This document shows, piece after piece, positions 1-8,055 of a stretch of 8,825 bases of DNA. Under the pieces are notes generated by a model that saw only the letters and a list, made by a program, of their open reading frames with translations, was not told where the DNA came from and searched no databases. Position 1 is the first letter of the stretch; each line of letters starts with the position of its first letter. Both the position numbers and the translations under genes were made by a program. This DNA comes from Gammaproteobacteria bacterium (GTDB taxonomy: Bacteria > Pseudomonadota > Gammaproteobacteria > S012-40): assembly GCA_029879945.1 (NCBI GenBank), contig JAOUPJ010000148.1:1-8825 (forward strand). The letters run 5' to 3'.

Positions 1-18
1 TTAGCGTCTAACCAAAGT

Positions 19-29
19 CCATCCGATGG
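19..29. promoter_or_regulatory. Short palindrome upstream of the regulator
   Basis: The sequence CCATCcGATGG is a perfect 5+5 inverted repeat around a single central base. The centre is too tight for a hairpin, so if functional it would be a protein-binding half-site pair. It lies about 90 bases upstream of the regulator start. A palindrome this short may be chance. Confidence 0.15.
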
Positions 30-54
30 TTGTATTTATAGTTCAACAGGACGG

Positions 55-84
55 TTCGCGAAATTATCCATTAGTAGGTATACT
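55..84 (+). promoter_or_regulatory. Candidate sigma-70 promoter for the LuxR-type regulator
   Basis: TATACT at 79-84 matches the -10 consensus at five of six positions. The best -35 at a sensible distance is TTCGCG at 55-60 (18-base spacer), which is poor. Transcription would then begin near base 91, leaving a leader of roughly 25 bases before the ATG at 117. A weak -35 would fit an activator-dependent or low-level promoter, but the call rests mainly on the -10. Confidence 0.25.
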
Positions 85-116
85 TTTGGGGATTTCGGAT
101 AACGAGTACTAAGGAC

Positions 117-2207
117 ATGACACACGGAAAGACCAGGGAGACCCTCGCTGGATTTCTTTATGAGGCCGAGCTATCCCACCTTGTTGGTCGTGAAAAAGAG
201 CTACGAAATTTTCTGGATGATCTAGACCAGAGCAATCAGGATCTACATATCTATAATCTGTACGGCCCCGCTGGTATCGGCAAATCCGTATTACTGAACT
301 CGTATCAAAAACTAGCGAATGACCGACAAATCACCTTTATCCGACTGGAAGGCGAGCTTATCCAGGGATCAATAGAGTGTTTTGAGGAACAGCTACTTAC
401 AGAACTTACTGCTTTGAATCCAGCTCTGGACAAGTCTTTCAGTGCCGCCCTGGATTTCATTCACCAAATGGCCGCAACATCAAAAGTGGTGATCGCCGTC
501 GATTCCTACGATTTGTGCTTGGGATTAAATCGCTTTTTAGTGGAGAAATTTTTTTCCGAGCTACCAAAGCATACCTTGCTGGTGATTGTGAGCCGCCATC
601 CACTGGAGCATATCTGGTCAAAATTTCATAGTTGGAAGCGTTGGATCAAGCCAGTCCCGCTACATAAATTTAACAAACAAGAAGTTAGCGCTTACTTTGA
701 AAGTCATGGCATTCACGATCCCAATCTCCTGGATATCGCAATTCGATACACCCAAGGGCACCCATTGGCCTTATCGCTATTTTTACTTATGGCGCAAAGA
801 GAAGGTACGGAATCCGTCACCAAGCTTTCTGAACGCGCAGATTTGATTGAAGAGTTATTAACACGGTGGTTAAGCGAACTGAATGACCCCCAACTTCAGC
901 ATCTGTTGGAAACGGCCAGTGTCGCGCATCAATTTGATCTTTCCTTACTGAGTTCTCTTGTTGAGGGGGAAGTGGATGAAGACAGCTTCGACGAACTAGC
1001 AAAACTACCTTTTATATACCGGGTTGGCGATTCCTGGATCATGCATGATAGTGCGAGAGAAGTTCTCTCGCGAGGGATTCGAAGTCGACAACCTGCGCAA
1101 TATCGCAAATTGAGAGTCCTGTGCCTGGAATATTTTGCCAATTTGGCAACGGGCCCTGGCACAGAACAGGAACGCAAGATGGCGCTGGAAAATGTCTATG
1201 CCCTGATAGGGGATACGCTGGTTCGGGGCGCGATGTTTAAAAGTACACAGCATGCGGAGAATCTCTATCTCGAACCAGCCGTGCTCGCTGACCTGCCCGA
1301 TCTTCAAGCGTATATGGATGAATGGCGAGATGGCCGAAACCAGTCCGCCTCCTCCCCTCTGGAGATTCGTGATCACAACGGTCAGCTGATTCAGAATGAA
1401 TGGATACTGGCAGAAAGCCAGGAACCAGACTATATCGATATACAAAGCATTCTGACGCTAATGCCCGGCGCATTTCAAATTCTAAAGGATAGCAAGCAGC
1501 GAATACACGGCATTTCGATCGTTTTTCCCATCAATGCTGCCACTATCGACTATTTGAAGCACCAAGCGGTTACCCGCCATTTTTTCCAGTCTCTCGATAA
1601 ACATGAATTACAATCCTACATGCAAGCACCGCAAAACACGGATAGCGCCTTTTTGAGACTAATCGATGTGCGTGACCAGAATGACCATTCCGCACGTGAA
1701 GTCTTAATTCGAAATCTCGTTGGTCTTTTACTCAAACCTATGCGTTTTGTTACTTCCACTCCATTGCGTTTTTATCAGGCACTACTTTCGCGATTCGGTT
1801 TCGAAGTCAGAAATGGGATACTGCATTATGAATTTGGGGATGACAGACCCTCACCCTATTTTGTCCTGGATGTTCGGAAAATCCCGCTTGTGACACGCCT
1901 AAAAGAAATGATTATGGCGCAATCCGGTAATTCTGGAATCACCGAGCAAGACGAGCCAAGGGAAGAAGAGCGCAAAGATTCAGACATTTTCTTTAAACTA
2001 ACCACGCGTGAAAAAGAAGTAGCCGAAGCGGCCATTGAAGGTCTCGCCAATTGCTCAATCGCCGCCCGACTAGACGTGAGTGAAATCACAATTAAAAAAC
2101 ACATGAGCCGGATATTTGAAAAAACGGGGACCAGAAACCGTAATCAGTTGATTCAAAAATACTGGAAACTTGCCGGCAGTAAACAGGCAGAAAATGAACA
2201 TAACTAA
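117..2207 (+). CDS. STAND-type AAA ATPase with C-terminal LuxR helix-turn-helix, transcriptional regulator
   Basis: This is probably a cytoplasmic signal-responsive transcription factor of the MalT-like STAND class, in which ATP binding and an inducer switch a DNA-binding tail on. Visible elements are a Walker A motif GPAGIGKS (residues 50-57), a Walker B strand ending in Asp129 (VVIAVD), a sensor-like IVSR ending at Arg160, the STAND-typical GHPLAL (214-219), and a winged-helix-like segment around 290-320 containing MHDSARE. A LuxR-type helix-turn-helix spans about 627-684, starting LTTREKEVAEAAIEG, with recognition helix near SEITIKKHMSRIF. MalT-type relatives usually run near 900 residues with TPR repeats. 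Here residues about 365-595 show no TPRs and instead look weakly like a degenerate GNAT fold. The ATG at 117 is the only good start after the in-frame stop at 75-77. The AAGGA at 111-115 is only one base from it, which is unusually close. The 3' end overlaps the DUF1302 gene, its likeliest target. Class call firm; ligand unknown. Confidence 0.88.
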   Translation: MTHGKTRETLAGFLYEAELSHLVGREKELRNFLDDLDQSNQDLHIYNLYGPAGIGKSVLLNSYQKLANDRQITFIRLEGELIQGSIECFEEQLLTELTALNPALDKSFSAALDFIHQMAATSKVVIAVDSYDLCLGLNRFLVEKFFSELPKHTLLVIVSRHPLEHIWSKFHSWKRWIKPVPLHKFNKQEVSAYFESHGIHDPNLLDIAIRYTQGHPLALSLFLLMAQREGTESVTKLSERADLIEELLTRWLSELNDPQLQHLLETASVAHQFDLSLLSSLVEGEVDEDSFDELAKLPFIYRVGDSWIMHDSAREVLSRGIRSRQPAQYRKLRVLCLEYFANLATGPGTEQERKMALENVYALIGDTLVRGAMFKSTQHAENLYLEPAVLADLPDLQAYMDEWRDGRNQSASSPLEIRDHNGQLIQNEWILAESQEPDYIDIQSILTLMPGAFQILKDSKQRIHGISIVFPINAATIDYLKHQAVTRHFFQSLDKHELQSYMQAPQNTDSAFLRLIDVRDQNDHSAREVLIRNLVGLLLKPMRFVTSTPLRFYQALLSRFGFEVRNGILHYEFGDDRPSPYFVLDVRKIPLVTRLKEMIMAQSGNSGITEQDEPREEERKDSDIFFKLTTREKEVAEAAIEGLANCSIAARLDVSEITIKKHMSRIFEKTGTRNRNQLIQKYWKLAGSKQAENEHN
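2185..2187 (+). promoter_or_regulatory. Weak ribosome-binding site favouring the ATG at 2194
   Basis: An AGG lies six bases before the ATG at 2194, inside the last codons of the regulator gene. No purine-rich site precedes the alternative ATG at 2230. This slightly favours 2194 as the start and implies translational coupling between the two genes. Confidence 0.35.
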
Positions 2208-3603
2208 ATCCCTTTTTCGAATTCAGCAAATGAAAAAACAACCTACATTTCTCACTGCCATTATTGCGTGTCTTTTTGTTGCGCCACCCTTTAGTCTTTT
2301 CGCACAAGAAGAATTGGATAGCCTTATGGAAGGCTTTGAAGCACCAAGCACTGAAATAGCAACCGATACTTCCACGCCCTCCTCTCGCACTTTCAACATG
2401 GGGGGTTATGTTTCCTTAAGCAGTAGCTACAACACACAACGCCAGGCACCTACCAACACCATCCAAACTGATTTTCGTGGTTTCTCTCGGCTTCGTCTTA
2501 AGCTGCTCCCTGAATTCGGGTACGTGCCGACTAATTCACTGAGGTCATTTGTTTCTTTTAGCGCCTTTCACGATTTGATTTTTCAGTTAAAGGAAAGCAG
2601 TAATTATCAATCTGATTACATTGACTCCATGGAAAATGAAGCTGAATTGAGGGAAATGTGGATACTATCCAAACTCAGCCCTGCACTGGATTTGAAAGTG
2701 GGTAGACAGATTGTTAGTTGGGGTAAATCAGACTCGCTACGAGTTGTGGATGTACTCAATCCCTTGGATTTTCGTGAACCAGGCATGGTTGATTTAGAAG
2801 ACTTGAGACTACCAGTCTCCATGATAAAACTGGACTCCTATTTCGGTAAATGGCAGGCCACATTCATTGCCATACCCGAATATCGATCAGACAAAATGCC
2901 GTCTTTTGGGAGCGACTATTACCCCGCATCAAGCCCCAGCCCACCTGAGAATAGGCCCACCGTGGACCTCGAGCATCCGGAATATGCAGTAGCGCTAAGT
3001 GGTTTATTTAGCGGCTTCGATTTGTCGTTTCACTATGCTCAAACCTATGAAGACCAAGGCCACATGAGCGGTTCTTTTCCTAAAAGTATCTTCCGCGCTT
3101 ACAATAAACAAGAGCTCATTGGCCTCGCACAAAACTTTAGTACGGGCAGCTTTCTCATCAAGACAGAGCTCGCGCACATCACAAATATTTCATTTTTTAA
3201 TACCGGAAATAGAGCTTTTAGTCGAAACGACCTAATGATTGGTTTGGACTACAGCGGCATACAAGATCACACCATTTCGATCGAGACCGTTGTTAGAAAA
3301 ATTGAATCATATGACTCTATACTCGATAACGCACCTGATTTTACCGAAGAGGTGGGAGGACAGACAGCCATACGTGTTACCGGTAAATACTTCAGAGAGA
3401 CGGCTGAGGTCACCGCCCTGGCCATGCTATTTGGACAATCTGCGGAAGAAGGGGGGCTCTATCGAGGGTCTGTTAAATTTATCCCCATGGATGCACTATC
3501 GATTACAGCCGGCGCTATTGTTTACCAAGGAGGAGAAAATCAATTTTTAAATGCCTTAGCAAGAAACGATCGGATATTCGCTGAGCTCAGGTATGACTAC
3601 TAG
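2194..3603 (+). CDS. DUF1302-family outer-membrane beta-barrel protein
   Basis: This is a predicted outer-membrane channel-like protein of 469 residues. A signal peptide is clear: MKKQPTF followed by a hydrophobic stretch to about residue 36, with likely cleavage after LFA (residue 37). The DUF1302 hallmark lies at about 169-207: GRQ...WGKSD.LR..D.LNPLD.RE, followed by the acidic-to-RLPV segment. The rest alternates polar and aromatic/hydrophobic residues like barrel strands, and the protein ends in Tyr-Asp-Tyr, as expected of a terminal strand recognised by BAM. DUF1302 members often exceed 550 residues, so this is a short form. Many occur near DUF1329 lipoprotein and RND transporter genes, none of which is in view. 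The start at 2194 overlaps the regulator by 14 bases. The ATG at 2230, directly before the signal peptide, is a real alternative. Substrate unknown; transport of a hydrophobic compound is inference. Confidence 0.8.
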   Translation: MNITKSLFRIQQMKKQPTFLTAIIACLFVAPPFSLFAQEELDSLMEGFEAPSTEIATDTSTPSSRTFNMGGYVSLSSSYNTQRQAPTNTIQTDFRGFSRLRLKLLPEFGYVPTNSLRSFVSFSAFHDLIFQLKESSNYQSDYIDSMENEAELREMWILSKLSPALDLKVGRQIVSWGKSDSLRVVDVLNPLDFREPGMVDLEDLRLPVSMIKLDSYFGKWQATFIAIPEYRSDKMPSFGSDYYPASSPSPPENRPTVDLEHPEYAVALSGLFSGFDLSFHYAQTYEDQGHMSGSFPKSIFRAYNKQELIGLAQNFSTGSFLIKTELAHITNISFFNTGNRAFSRNDLMIGLDYSGIQDHTISIETVVRKIESYDSILDNAPDFTEEVGGQTAIRVTGKYFRETAEVTALAMLFGQSAEEGGLYRGSVKFIPMDALSITAGAIVYQGGENQFLNALARNDRIFAELRYDY

Positions 3604-3630
3604 CATCGAATTGGATAAGTTTAATTGAAC

Positions 3631-3646
3631 GTGAATTGCTATTCAC
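3631..3646. terminator. Hairpin in the convergent gap, weak bidirectional terminator candidate
   Basis: GTGAAT-TGCT-ATTCAC is a perfect six-base stem with a four-base loop. It lies between the convergent DUF1302 and hybrid-kinase genes and overlaps the kinase stop codon (3639-3641). The stem has two G-C pairs and no run of T follows on either strand, so it is not a standard intrinsic terminator. It is the only hairpin I see in the 35-base gap, and both genes must stop transcription near here. Confidence 0.3.
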
Positions 3647-6600
3647 CCAAATATCGCTGTAGCTTTTCAAAGAAAATTTTAATATCCAAAGGCTTTGACA
3701 ATGATCCAACAAATCCCAGATCTGTGAGTTTTCGACCACCAGGGAGGCTATACGCGGGATTTGCAGTAATCGATACCACGGGAATATCAGATGTCTCTTT
3801 CATCGCCCGCAAACGCCCTAAAACTTGAATTCCATCCATTCCCGGCAAATCTATGTCTAATATAATCAAGTCAGGATGATGTTTCTTGGCCAACTCCAGC
3901 CCTAAATAAGGCTCATGCGCCGTATACAGCGTGTATTTACGTTTACTTTTAATGGCCGCATCCACGAGTAACAAGCTGGCCGGATTGTCGTCTATATATA
4001 ATATTGTCTTTTTACTTACCGAGCCCAGCGTATCTCCTATGCTATCTTTCTTCAAAACCTCTGTATCCACATACATCCCTTTCAGCAGAACCTTGAATGT
4101 ACTACCTTCCCCAAACTTGCTTTCAACACGAATTTCTCCACCCATCATGTTAATCAACTTTTGAGACAAAACTAAACCAATTCCTGTGCCTTCAATCTCG
4201 CTCTTCTCAGCACCTAAACGCTCGAAAACCTGAAACAATTTACTTTTATTTTCCTCTGAAATTCCTGGCCCTGTATCTTTTACAGAAATCTCCACATAAT
4301 CACTATCTACCATTTCGGCCTTTATAAATATTTTCCCCCCTCGATAATTGTACTTCACGGCATTAGAGAGCAAGTTTAACAACACCTGTTTTAAACGAGT
4401 ATAGTCGGCCTCAACGACTACATGACTGGTAGACGATATGTCAGCCACGATTTCTATGTCTCTGGGCTTCGCCAAAAGCTGAACCAAATTCACACATTCT
4501 TCGAAAATATCACACACCACGACCTTTTCTATGCTGAATTTCAGATTACCCGATTCAATTTGAGAAAGATCAAGCACCTCATTGATAAGGCTCAGCAAAT
4601 GTGTTCCCGCCCTATGGATTTCTGCTAGATTGTCCTTATGCTCTACCCCCAACTCCTCCAACTCCAGTAATTGAGTAAATCCAAGTATGGCATTTAAAGG
4701 CGTACGAAGCTCATGACTCATACTAGCAAGGAACTCCGATTTTGCTCTATTTGCTTTTTCCGCATCTTCTTTCGCCAAAACCAGCTCTACTTCATTCCTC
4801 TTTCTCTCTGTTATATCCTGAGTATGCACCATCACTTTATCAGGCGGCACAAACGCATACTTCACAAACAATATCGCATTTTTTTGAGAAACCGAAAATT
4901 GAAAAGGCATTTCTTTTTCAAATGAGACCTTATGGTCATAGCAGTACTGAATATCTGCTATAATGTCTGGCCTTGCCTTCATTGCCAGCTCAACTCTTTC
5001 TCCCTTAATATCCCGTACCGCTCCGTTGGTAACGTCAATCGCAGCATCATTAAAATCAACCAAAACAAACGTATCATCATGTCTCTGCCAAGTATAAACG
5101 GGAAAAGGGATGCCTAAAAATTGCGCCCGCATTGCTTCTTCTTGTTTTTGTAAAGCAGCCTCAACACTCTTTCTTTCTGTGATGTCTCTCACAAGCAGAA
5201 GCACAGTTATGTCGTCAACCGGTGCAAACCGTGCTTCAAACATGCTATTTAGATTTCCTGGAGTGGGCAATGTATATTCATAGACCTGAACGTCACGAGA
5301 ATCCAATGTAACACGGATTTTTTCCATCACCATCGCAGAAAATTCAGCTGGAAATATTTCTACCACTGACTTGCCGAGAAAAAATTTTGGAGAAAATGCC
5401 AATTCACTTTCTCTCGGTGCGTGACATTTCAAATATACGCCTTGTGCGCTGATTTGAAACATGAGATCTGGTAGCGCATGTAGAATCGCTCTGGTTTCAG
5501 ATTCGCTACTAATGAGCGCACTTTCCATCTTCTTTCGGTCACTAATATCTAGAAAGAAAAACGCCAGCCCTAGTATCTGCAAGTCCTCACTCCAAAGCGT
5601 TGAAATCGAAAGATGAGTGAAAAATGCCTTACCATTTTTAGCTTTAACCACAATCTCTGTTTCATATGAGTCACCCGGCTTGTTTAGCTGCTTAAACTGT
5701 TTGTGAAGCTTAGAATAATCAATATTGCTAAACAGGCAAGACAAATGCTTCCCCATCATCTCTTTTGCGTCGAATCCAAACAAGCGAACAGCGCCAGAAT
5801 TCCAGGTTGTCACCAATTCATTGATATCAACTGAAATAATCGATTCACTGGTTTGCTCTATAATCTGCGCCTGATAGGAAATTTTTTGTGTTCTGTGCTC
5901 AATTAAATCGGACAAATCTTCCCGATGCCTGAGCAATTCCTCTTCTGCCTTTTTAAGATCGGTGATATCGTGGGCCACCGCGTAGATCTCATCCAGCTCT
6001 GGCGGGCGGGTCGCATTCCATGACAACCAATGTATACCGCCATCCTTTGCGGTATAGCGATTTACAAAATTTATCGTTGCCCCATCCTCGACAAAAAGAC
6101 GAGCGGCTTCTTGTTCTGTGCTTACACGGTCATCAAGATGAACAAACTCTAAAAACGGCCTCGATGTAAGCTCTTCCTTACTGTACCCCAACACCTTAGA
6201 CCATGATGGGTTTAACGCGGTAAAGTAGCCTTCGCTATTTGCGATACAAAGCATATCAACGGATAAGTCAAAAAATCGGTCTCGTTGTTTTTCTGCAAAA
6301 ATTTCGTCAGTTCTGTCGAGAACAATCCCTACGATATGATCAATCTCTCCACTTTTTCTTTTGATATAATTGGCTGCGACTGTTGCAAAAAATACAGAAC
6401 CGTTTTTTCTTATATATCTCTTCTCAAAAATGTATCCTCTCAGTTCTCCTTCCACGGCCTGGTTTGCAAGTTTCTCATTTTCGGGGACATCATCGGGATG
6501 CGTGATGTCCTGCCAGGTAAGGTGGGCAAGTTCTTCACGACTGTAGCCGACCATGTCACAGAATTTTTGATTTACGTCAATCCACTTTTTGTTAGGCGAG

Positions 6601-7052
6601 GTAATCACCATACCAACCAATCCGAGCCCAAAAAATTCTTCCAGTAAGGAATATTTACTCAAAAGCGGAAGTCCGTCTTGCAGATTCTTCTCTTCCCGCG
6701 CAGAGTCTGAAATAGATTTATTTATAAGCAGTAAATTGAATCGCTCACCAGATTTATTTGAGCTGGAGAATGGAACAATCACTCCAGCGATACTGTTTCT
6801 TGCGTCACTGGATTTGTCATGTCTATTAAAATGGACATTTTCGAAATACTGCGGCTCCAGTGTCTGGGCTGCGAGCTGCAGACAGTTTTTTATTTCAGCA
6901 GACAATACAGAATTTCCTAGCTGCTGGCCCGGCAAAAACCCGTAATGTTGTTGGAAAACAGAGTTGGCTTTAAGAATACGGAAATCAACATCAAGCACAG
7001 CAACAGAATCTGAGGAGGTATTTAGAATGGCGTCTGAAAATATACTATCCAT
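3639..7052 (-). CDS. Multi-PAS hybrid sensor histidine kinase with C-terminal receiver domain
   Basis: This is a 1137-residue two-component phosphorelay kinase with no evident membrane segment or signal peptide, so it probably senses inside the cytoplasm. About six PAS domains can be laid out: roughly 6-112, 134-250 (with THPDD), 258-368, 392-510, 515-630 and 637-752. Several end in the PAC-type DIT/DIS-D/E-RK motif that leads to a short helix. A HisKA domain follows with SHELRTPLNAI and phospho-accepting His780, then a HATPase with N box Asn897, G1 box DTGPG (926-930), F box near 940-945 and G2 box GTGIG (955-959). The receiver at about 1016-1136 has Asp1021/Asp1022, phospho-acceptor Asp1066 (LDIDLPGMDG), Thr1096 and Lys1120, so all catalytic positions are present. 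No Hpt domain or partner response regulator is adjacent, making it an orphan. The ATG has no obvious Shine-Dalgarno. The PAS ligands cannot be told from sequence. Confidence 0.95.
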   Translation of the reverse strand: MDSIFSDAILNTSSDSVAVLDVDFRILKANSVFQQHYGFLPGQQLGNSVLSAEIKNCLQLAAQTLEPQYFENVHFNRHDKSSDARNSIAGVIVPFSSSNKSGERFNLLLINKSISDSAREEKNLQDGLPLLSKYSLLEEFFGLGLVGMVITSPNKKWIDVNQKFCDMVGYSREELAHLTWQDITHPDDVPENEKLANQAVEGELRGYIFEKRYIRKNGSVFFATVAANYIKRKSGEIDHIVGIVLDRTDEIFAEKQRDRFFDLSVDMLCIANSEGYFTALNPSWSKVLGYSKEELTSRPFLEFVHLDDRVSTEQEAARLFVEDGATINFVNRYTAKDGGIHWLSWNATRPPELDEIYAVAHDITDLKKAEEELLRHREDLSDLIEHRTQKISYQAQIIEQTSESIISVDINELVTTWNSGAVRLFGFDAKEMMGKHLSCLFSNIDYSKLHKQFKQLNKPGDSYETEIVVKAKNGKAFFTHLSISTLWSEDLQILGLAFFFLDISDRKKMESALISSESETRAILHALPDLMFQISAQGVYLKCHAPRESELAFSPKFFLGKSVVEIFPAEFSAMVMEKIRVTLDSRDVQVYEYTLPTPGNLNSMFEARFAPVDDITVLLLVRDITERKSVEAALQKQEEAMRAQFLGIPFPVYTWQRHDDTFVLVDFNDAAIDVTNGAVRDIKGERVELAMKARPDIIADIQYCYDHKVSFEKEMPFQFSVSQKNAILFVKYAFVPPDKVMVHTQDITERKRNEVELVLAKEDAEKANRAKSEFLASMSHELRTPLNAILGFTQLLELEELGVEHKDNLAEIHRAGTHLLSLINEVLDLSQIESGNLKFSIEKVVVCDIFEECVNLVQLLAKPRDIEIVADISSTSHVVVEADYTRLKQVLLNLLSNAVKYNYRGGKIFIKAEMVDSDYVEISVKDTGPGISEENKSKLFQVFERLGAEKSEIEGTGIGLVLSQKLINMMGGEIRVESKFGEGSTFKVLLKGMYVDTEVLKKDSIGDTLGSVSKKTILYIDDNPASLLLVDAAIKSKRKYTLYTAHEPYLGLELAKKHHPDLIILDIDLPGMDGIQVLGRLRAMKETSDIPVVSITANPAYSLPGGRKLTDLGFVGSLSKPLDIKIFFEKLQRYLGE

Positions 7053-7086
7053 TTGTTACTAAACTTATAAAACATGATTGTGACAG

Positions 7087-7098
7087 TGGTATTTACCA
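7087..7098. promoter_or_regulatory. Small dyad in the 121-base region between hydrolase and kinase genes
   Basis: TGGTA-TT-TACCA is a perfect five-base dyad centred about 40 bases upstream of the kinase start, a position where an operator could act. The surrounding region (7053-7173) shows no convincing -35/-10 pair on the minus strand and no strong terminator with a T run after the hydrolase stop. It is therefore unclear whether the kinase has its own promoter or is reached by read-through. The dyad is short and may be chance. Confidence 0.15.
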
Positions 7099-7173
7099 AG
7101 CGTCGGGGAACAAAATCCTGATGCGAATATTATTCCAAAGCCGACAACCCGAGCCGATGCGCTCCAAACTGAA

Positions 7174-8046
7174 TTAATATACTACAAACTCTAACACAAG
7201 TTTCTTTAATCTTTGTGAATTCAGAATATGCTGGTGACCCAGACCACTGGTCAAGACCAGAGATGCCCCTCTGACTACAGCCAACAAATCGGACGTTTTT
7301 TCTGATGGCACGATAGAGTCCCTTTTATCATGCACCAACAGCACCTTTGCCGCGCATTGCGCCATGTTCTGATTCACTGAAATCTCATGAAGAACATTTT
7401 CACCGAAATGTTGTCGGAGTAACTTCATAAAATAAGCGCGCGTTTTGTCTTTCAGGTCCAGATAGGTGAAGTATTGTGACAAAAGATAATCAGCGGGACC
7501 CGAACAGCTGACAAAGATCAGCCTTTTTACCTGGCTCAAGGCGTTTTTGTGGGCGTGAGCAACAACAGCGCATCCGAATGAATGCCCAAGCAGACTAGAT
7601 ATCGGCCCATAGTGGGCGCAGACTGACTGAAGAACTGCACTAAGTTGCAGAATATTGGTGCTATTTCCCTCGCTTCCGCCGTGAGCCGGCCCATCATATG
7701 CGATGACACGCATGCCATTTTCCGATAAATATACGGCGAGCATCGCCAACTGCCCAGCATTCCCGCTCCAGCCGTGCACCAACACGATCGTGTTTGTACC
7801 CTCACCCCAAATAAATACGGGTACATCGCATACCGAGGTACGTAGTATTTCTTTTCTGGCAGCAGCCAGTGCCTGGGCTTGCTTCTTATTGATTTTGTAT
7901 CGTCGTGTCCTGAACCACAAACGATAGGCAGCGTTCGCCGCCCACAAGGGTGAAATCAGCTCACGTAGTTTGAAACTAAGAGGAATGATCGAGCGAAGAT
8001 AGTAATGAGTGTAGCGCTTTGTTAGATTTTTTATGGACTTGCTCAA
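7174..8046 (-). CDS. Alpha/beta hydrolase, 290 residues
   Basis: This is a serine hydrolase of the alpha/beta fold, probably cytoplasmic as no signal peptide or membrane segment is seen. The oxyanion-region HGW lies at 91-93 after strand TIVLV, and YDGPAHGGS at 117-125 matches the conserved D-x-PAHG-x-S segment of a bacterial hydrolase subfamily. The nucleophile elbow is GHSFG with Ser156. The acid is most likely Asp243 (HDKRDSIVP) and the base His271 (GLGHQHIL), so the triad looks complete. The N-terminal 80 residues, with WFRTRRY and an Ala-rich helix, also resemble the leader of that subfamily, so the start must lie upstream of them. The only usable codon is TTG at 8046; the first in-frame ATG (residue 102) would remove the oxyanion region. 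It begins 9 bases after iscX with a poor ribosome site. Substrate unknown (esterase, lipase-like or thioesterase activity all possible). Confidence 0.85.
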   Translation of the reverse strand: MSKSIKNLTKRYTHYYLRSIIPLSFKLRELISPLWAANAAYRLWFRTRRYKINKKQAQALAAARKEILRTSVCDVPVFIWGEGTNTIVLVHGWSGNAGQLAMLAVYLSENGMRVIAYDGPAHGGSEGNSTNILQLSAVLQSVCAHYGPISSLLGHSFGCAVVAHAHKNALSQVKRLIFVSCSGPADYLLSQYFTYLDLKDKTRAYFMKLLRQHFGENVLHEISVNQNMAQCAAKVLLVHDKRDSIVPSEKTSDLLAVVRGASLVLTSGLGHQHILNSQRLKKLVLEFVVY

Positions 8047-8055
8047 AGGTCCGAA

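Larger units (their letters stand above)
1..102 (+). other. Open frame running off the left edge, possible 3' end of an upstream gene
   Basis: Reading frame 1 is open from the first base to a TAA at 100-102 (33 codons, ending in Gly-Asp-Phe-Gly), while the other two plus frames hit stops within the first 11 bases. This could be the C-terminal tail of a gene lying upstream, ending 14 bases before the LuxR-type regulator. I do not recognise the peptide, and 33 open codons can occur by chance, so this is a weak call. If it is real, the candidate promoter at 55-84 would lie inside coding sequence and the regulator could be part of a longer operon. Confidence 0.15.

Noticed and set aside
1005..1445. 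146-codon open frame on the minus strand
   Set aside because: It is antisense to the ATPase region of the regulator, has no recognisable domain and no ribosome site, and the plus-strand frame is clearly coding.
3239..3550. 103-codon frame inside the DUF1302 gene
   Set aside because: It is a shifted frame of a signal-peptide-bearing barrel protein whose own frame continues intact to a Tyr-Asp-Tyr end.
6285..6945. Plus-strand open frames of about 120 codons opposite the hybrid kinase
   Set aside because: They lie opposite well-supported PAS domains and look like low-complexity antisense translation rich in Ser, Phe and Leu.
7139..7157. Short direct repeat AGCCGA and a weak GAGC/GCTC inverted repeat after the hydrolase stop
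   Set aside because: The units are only 4-6 bases with no T-run, so neither a terminator nor a defined binding site can be supported.
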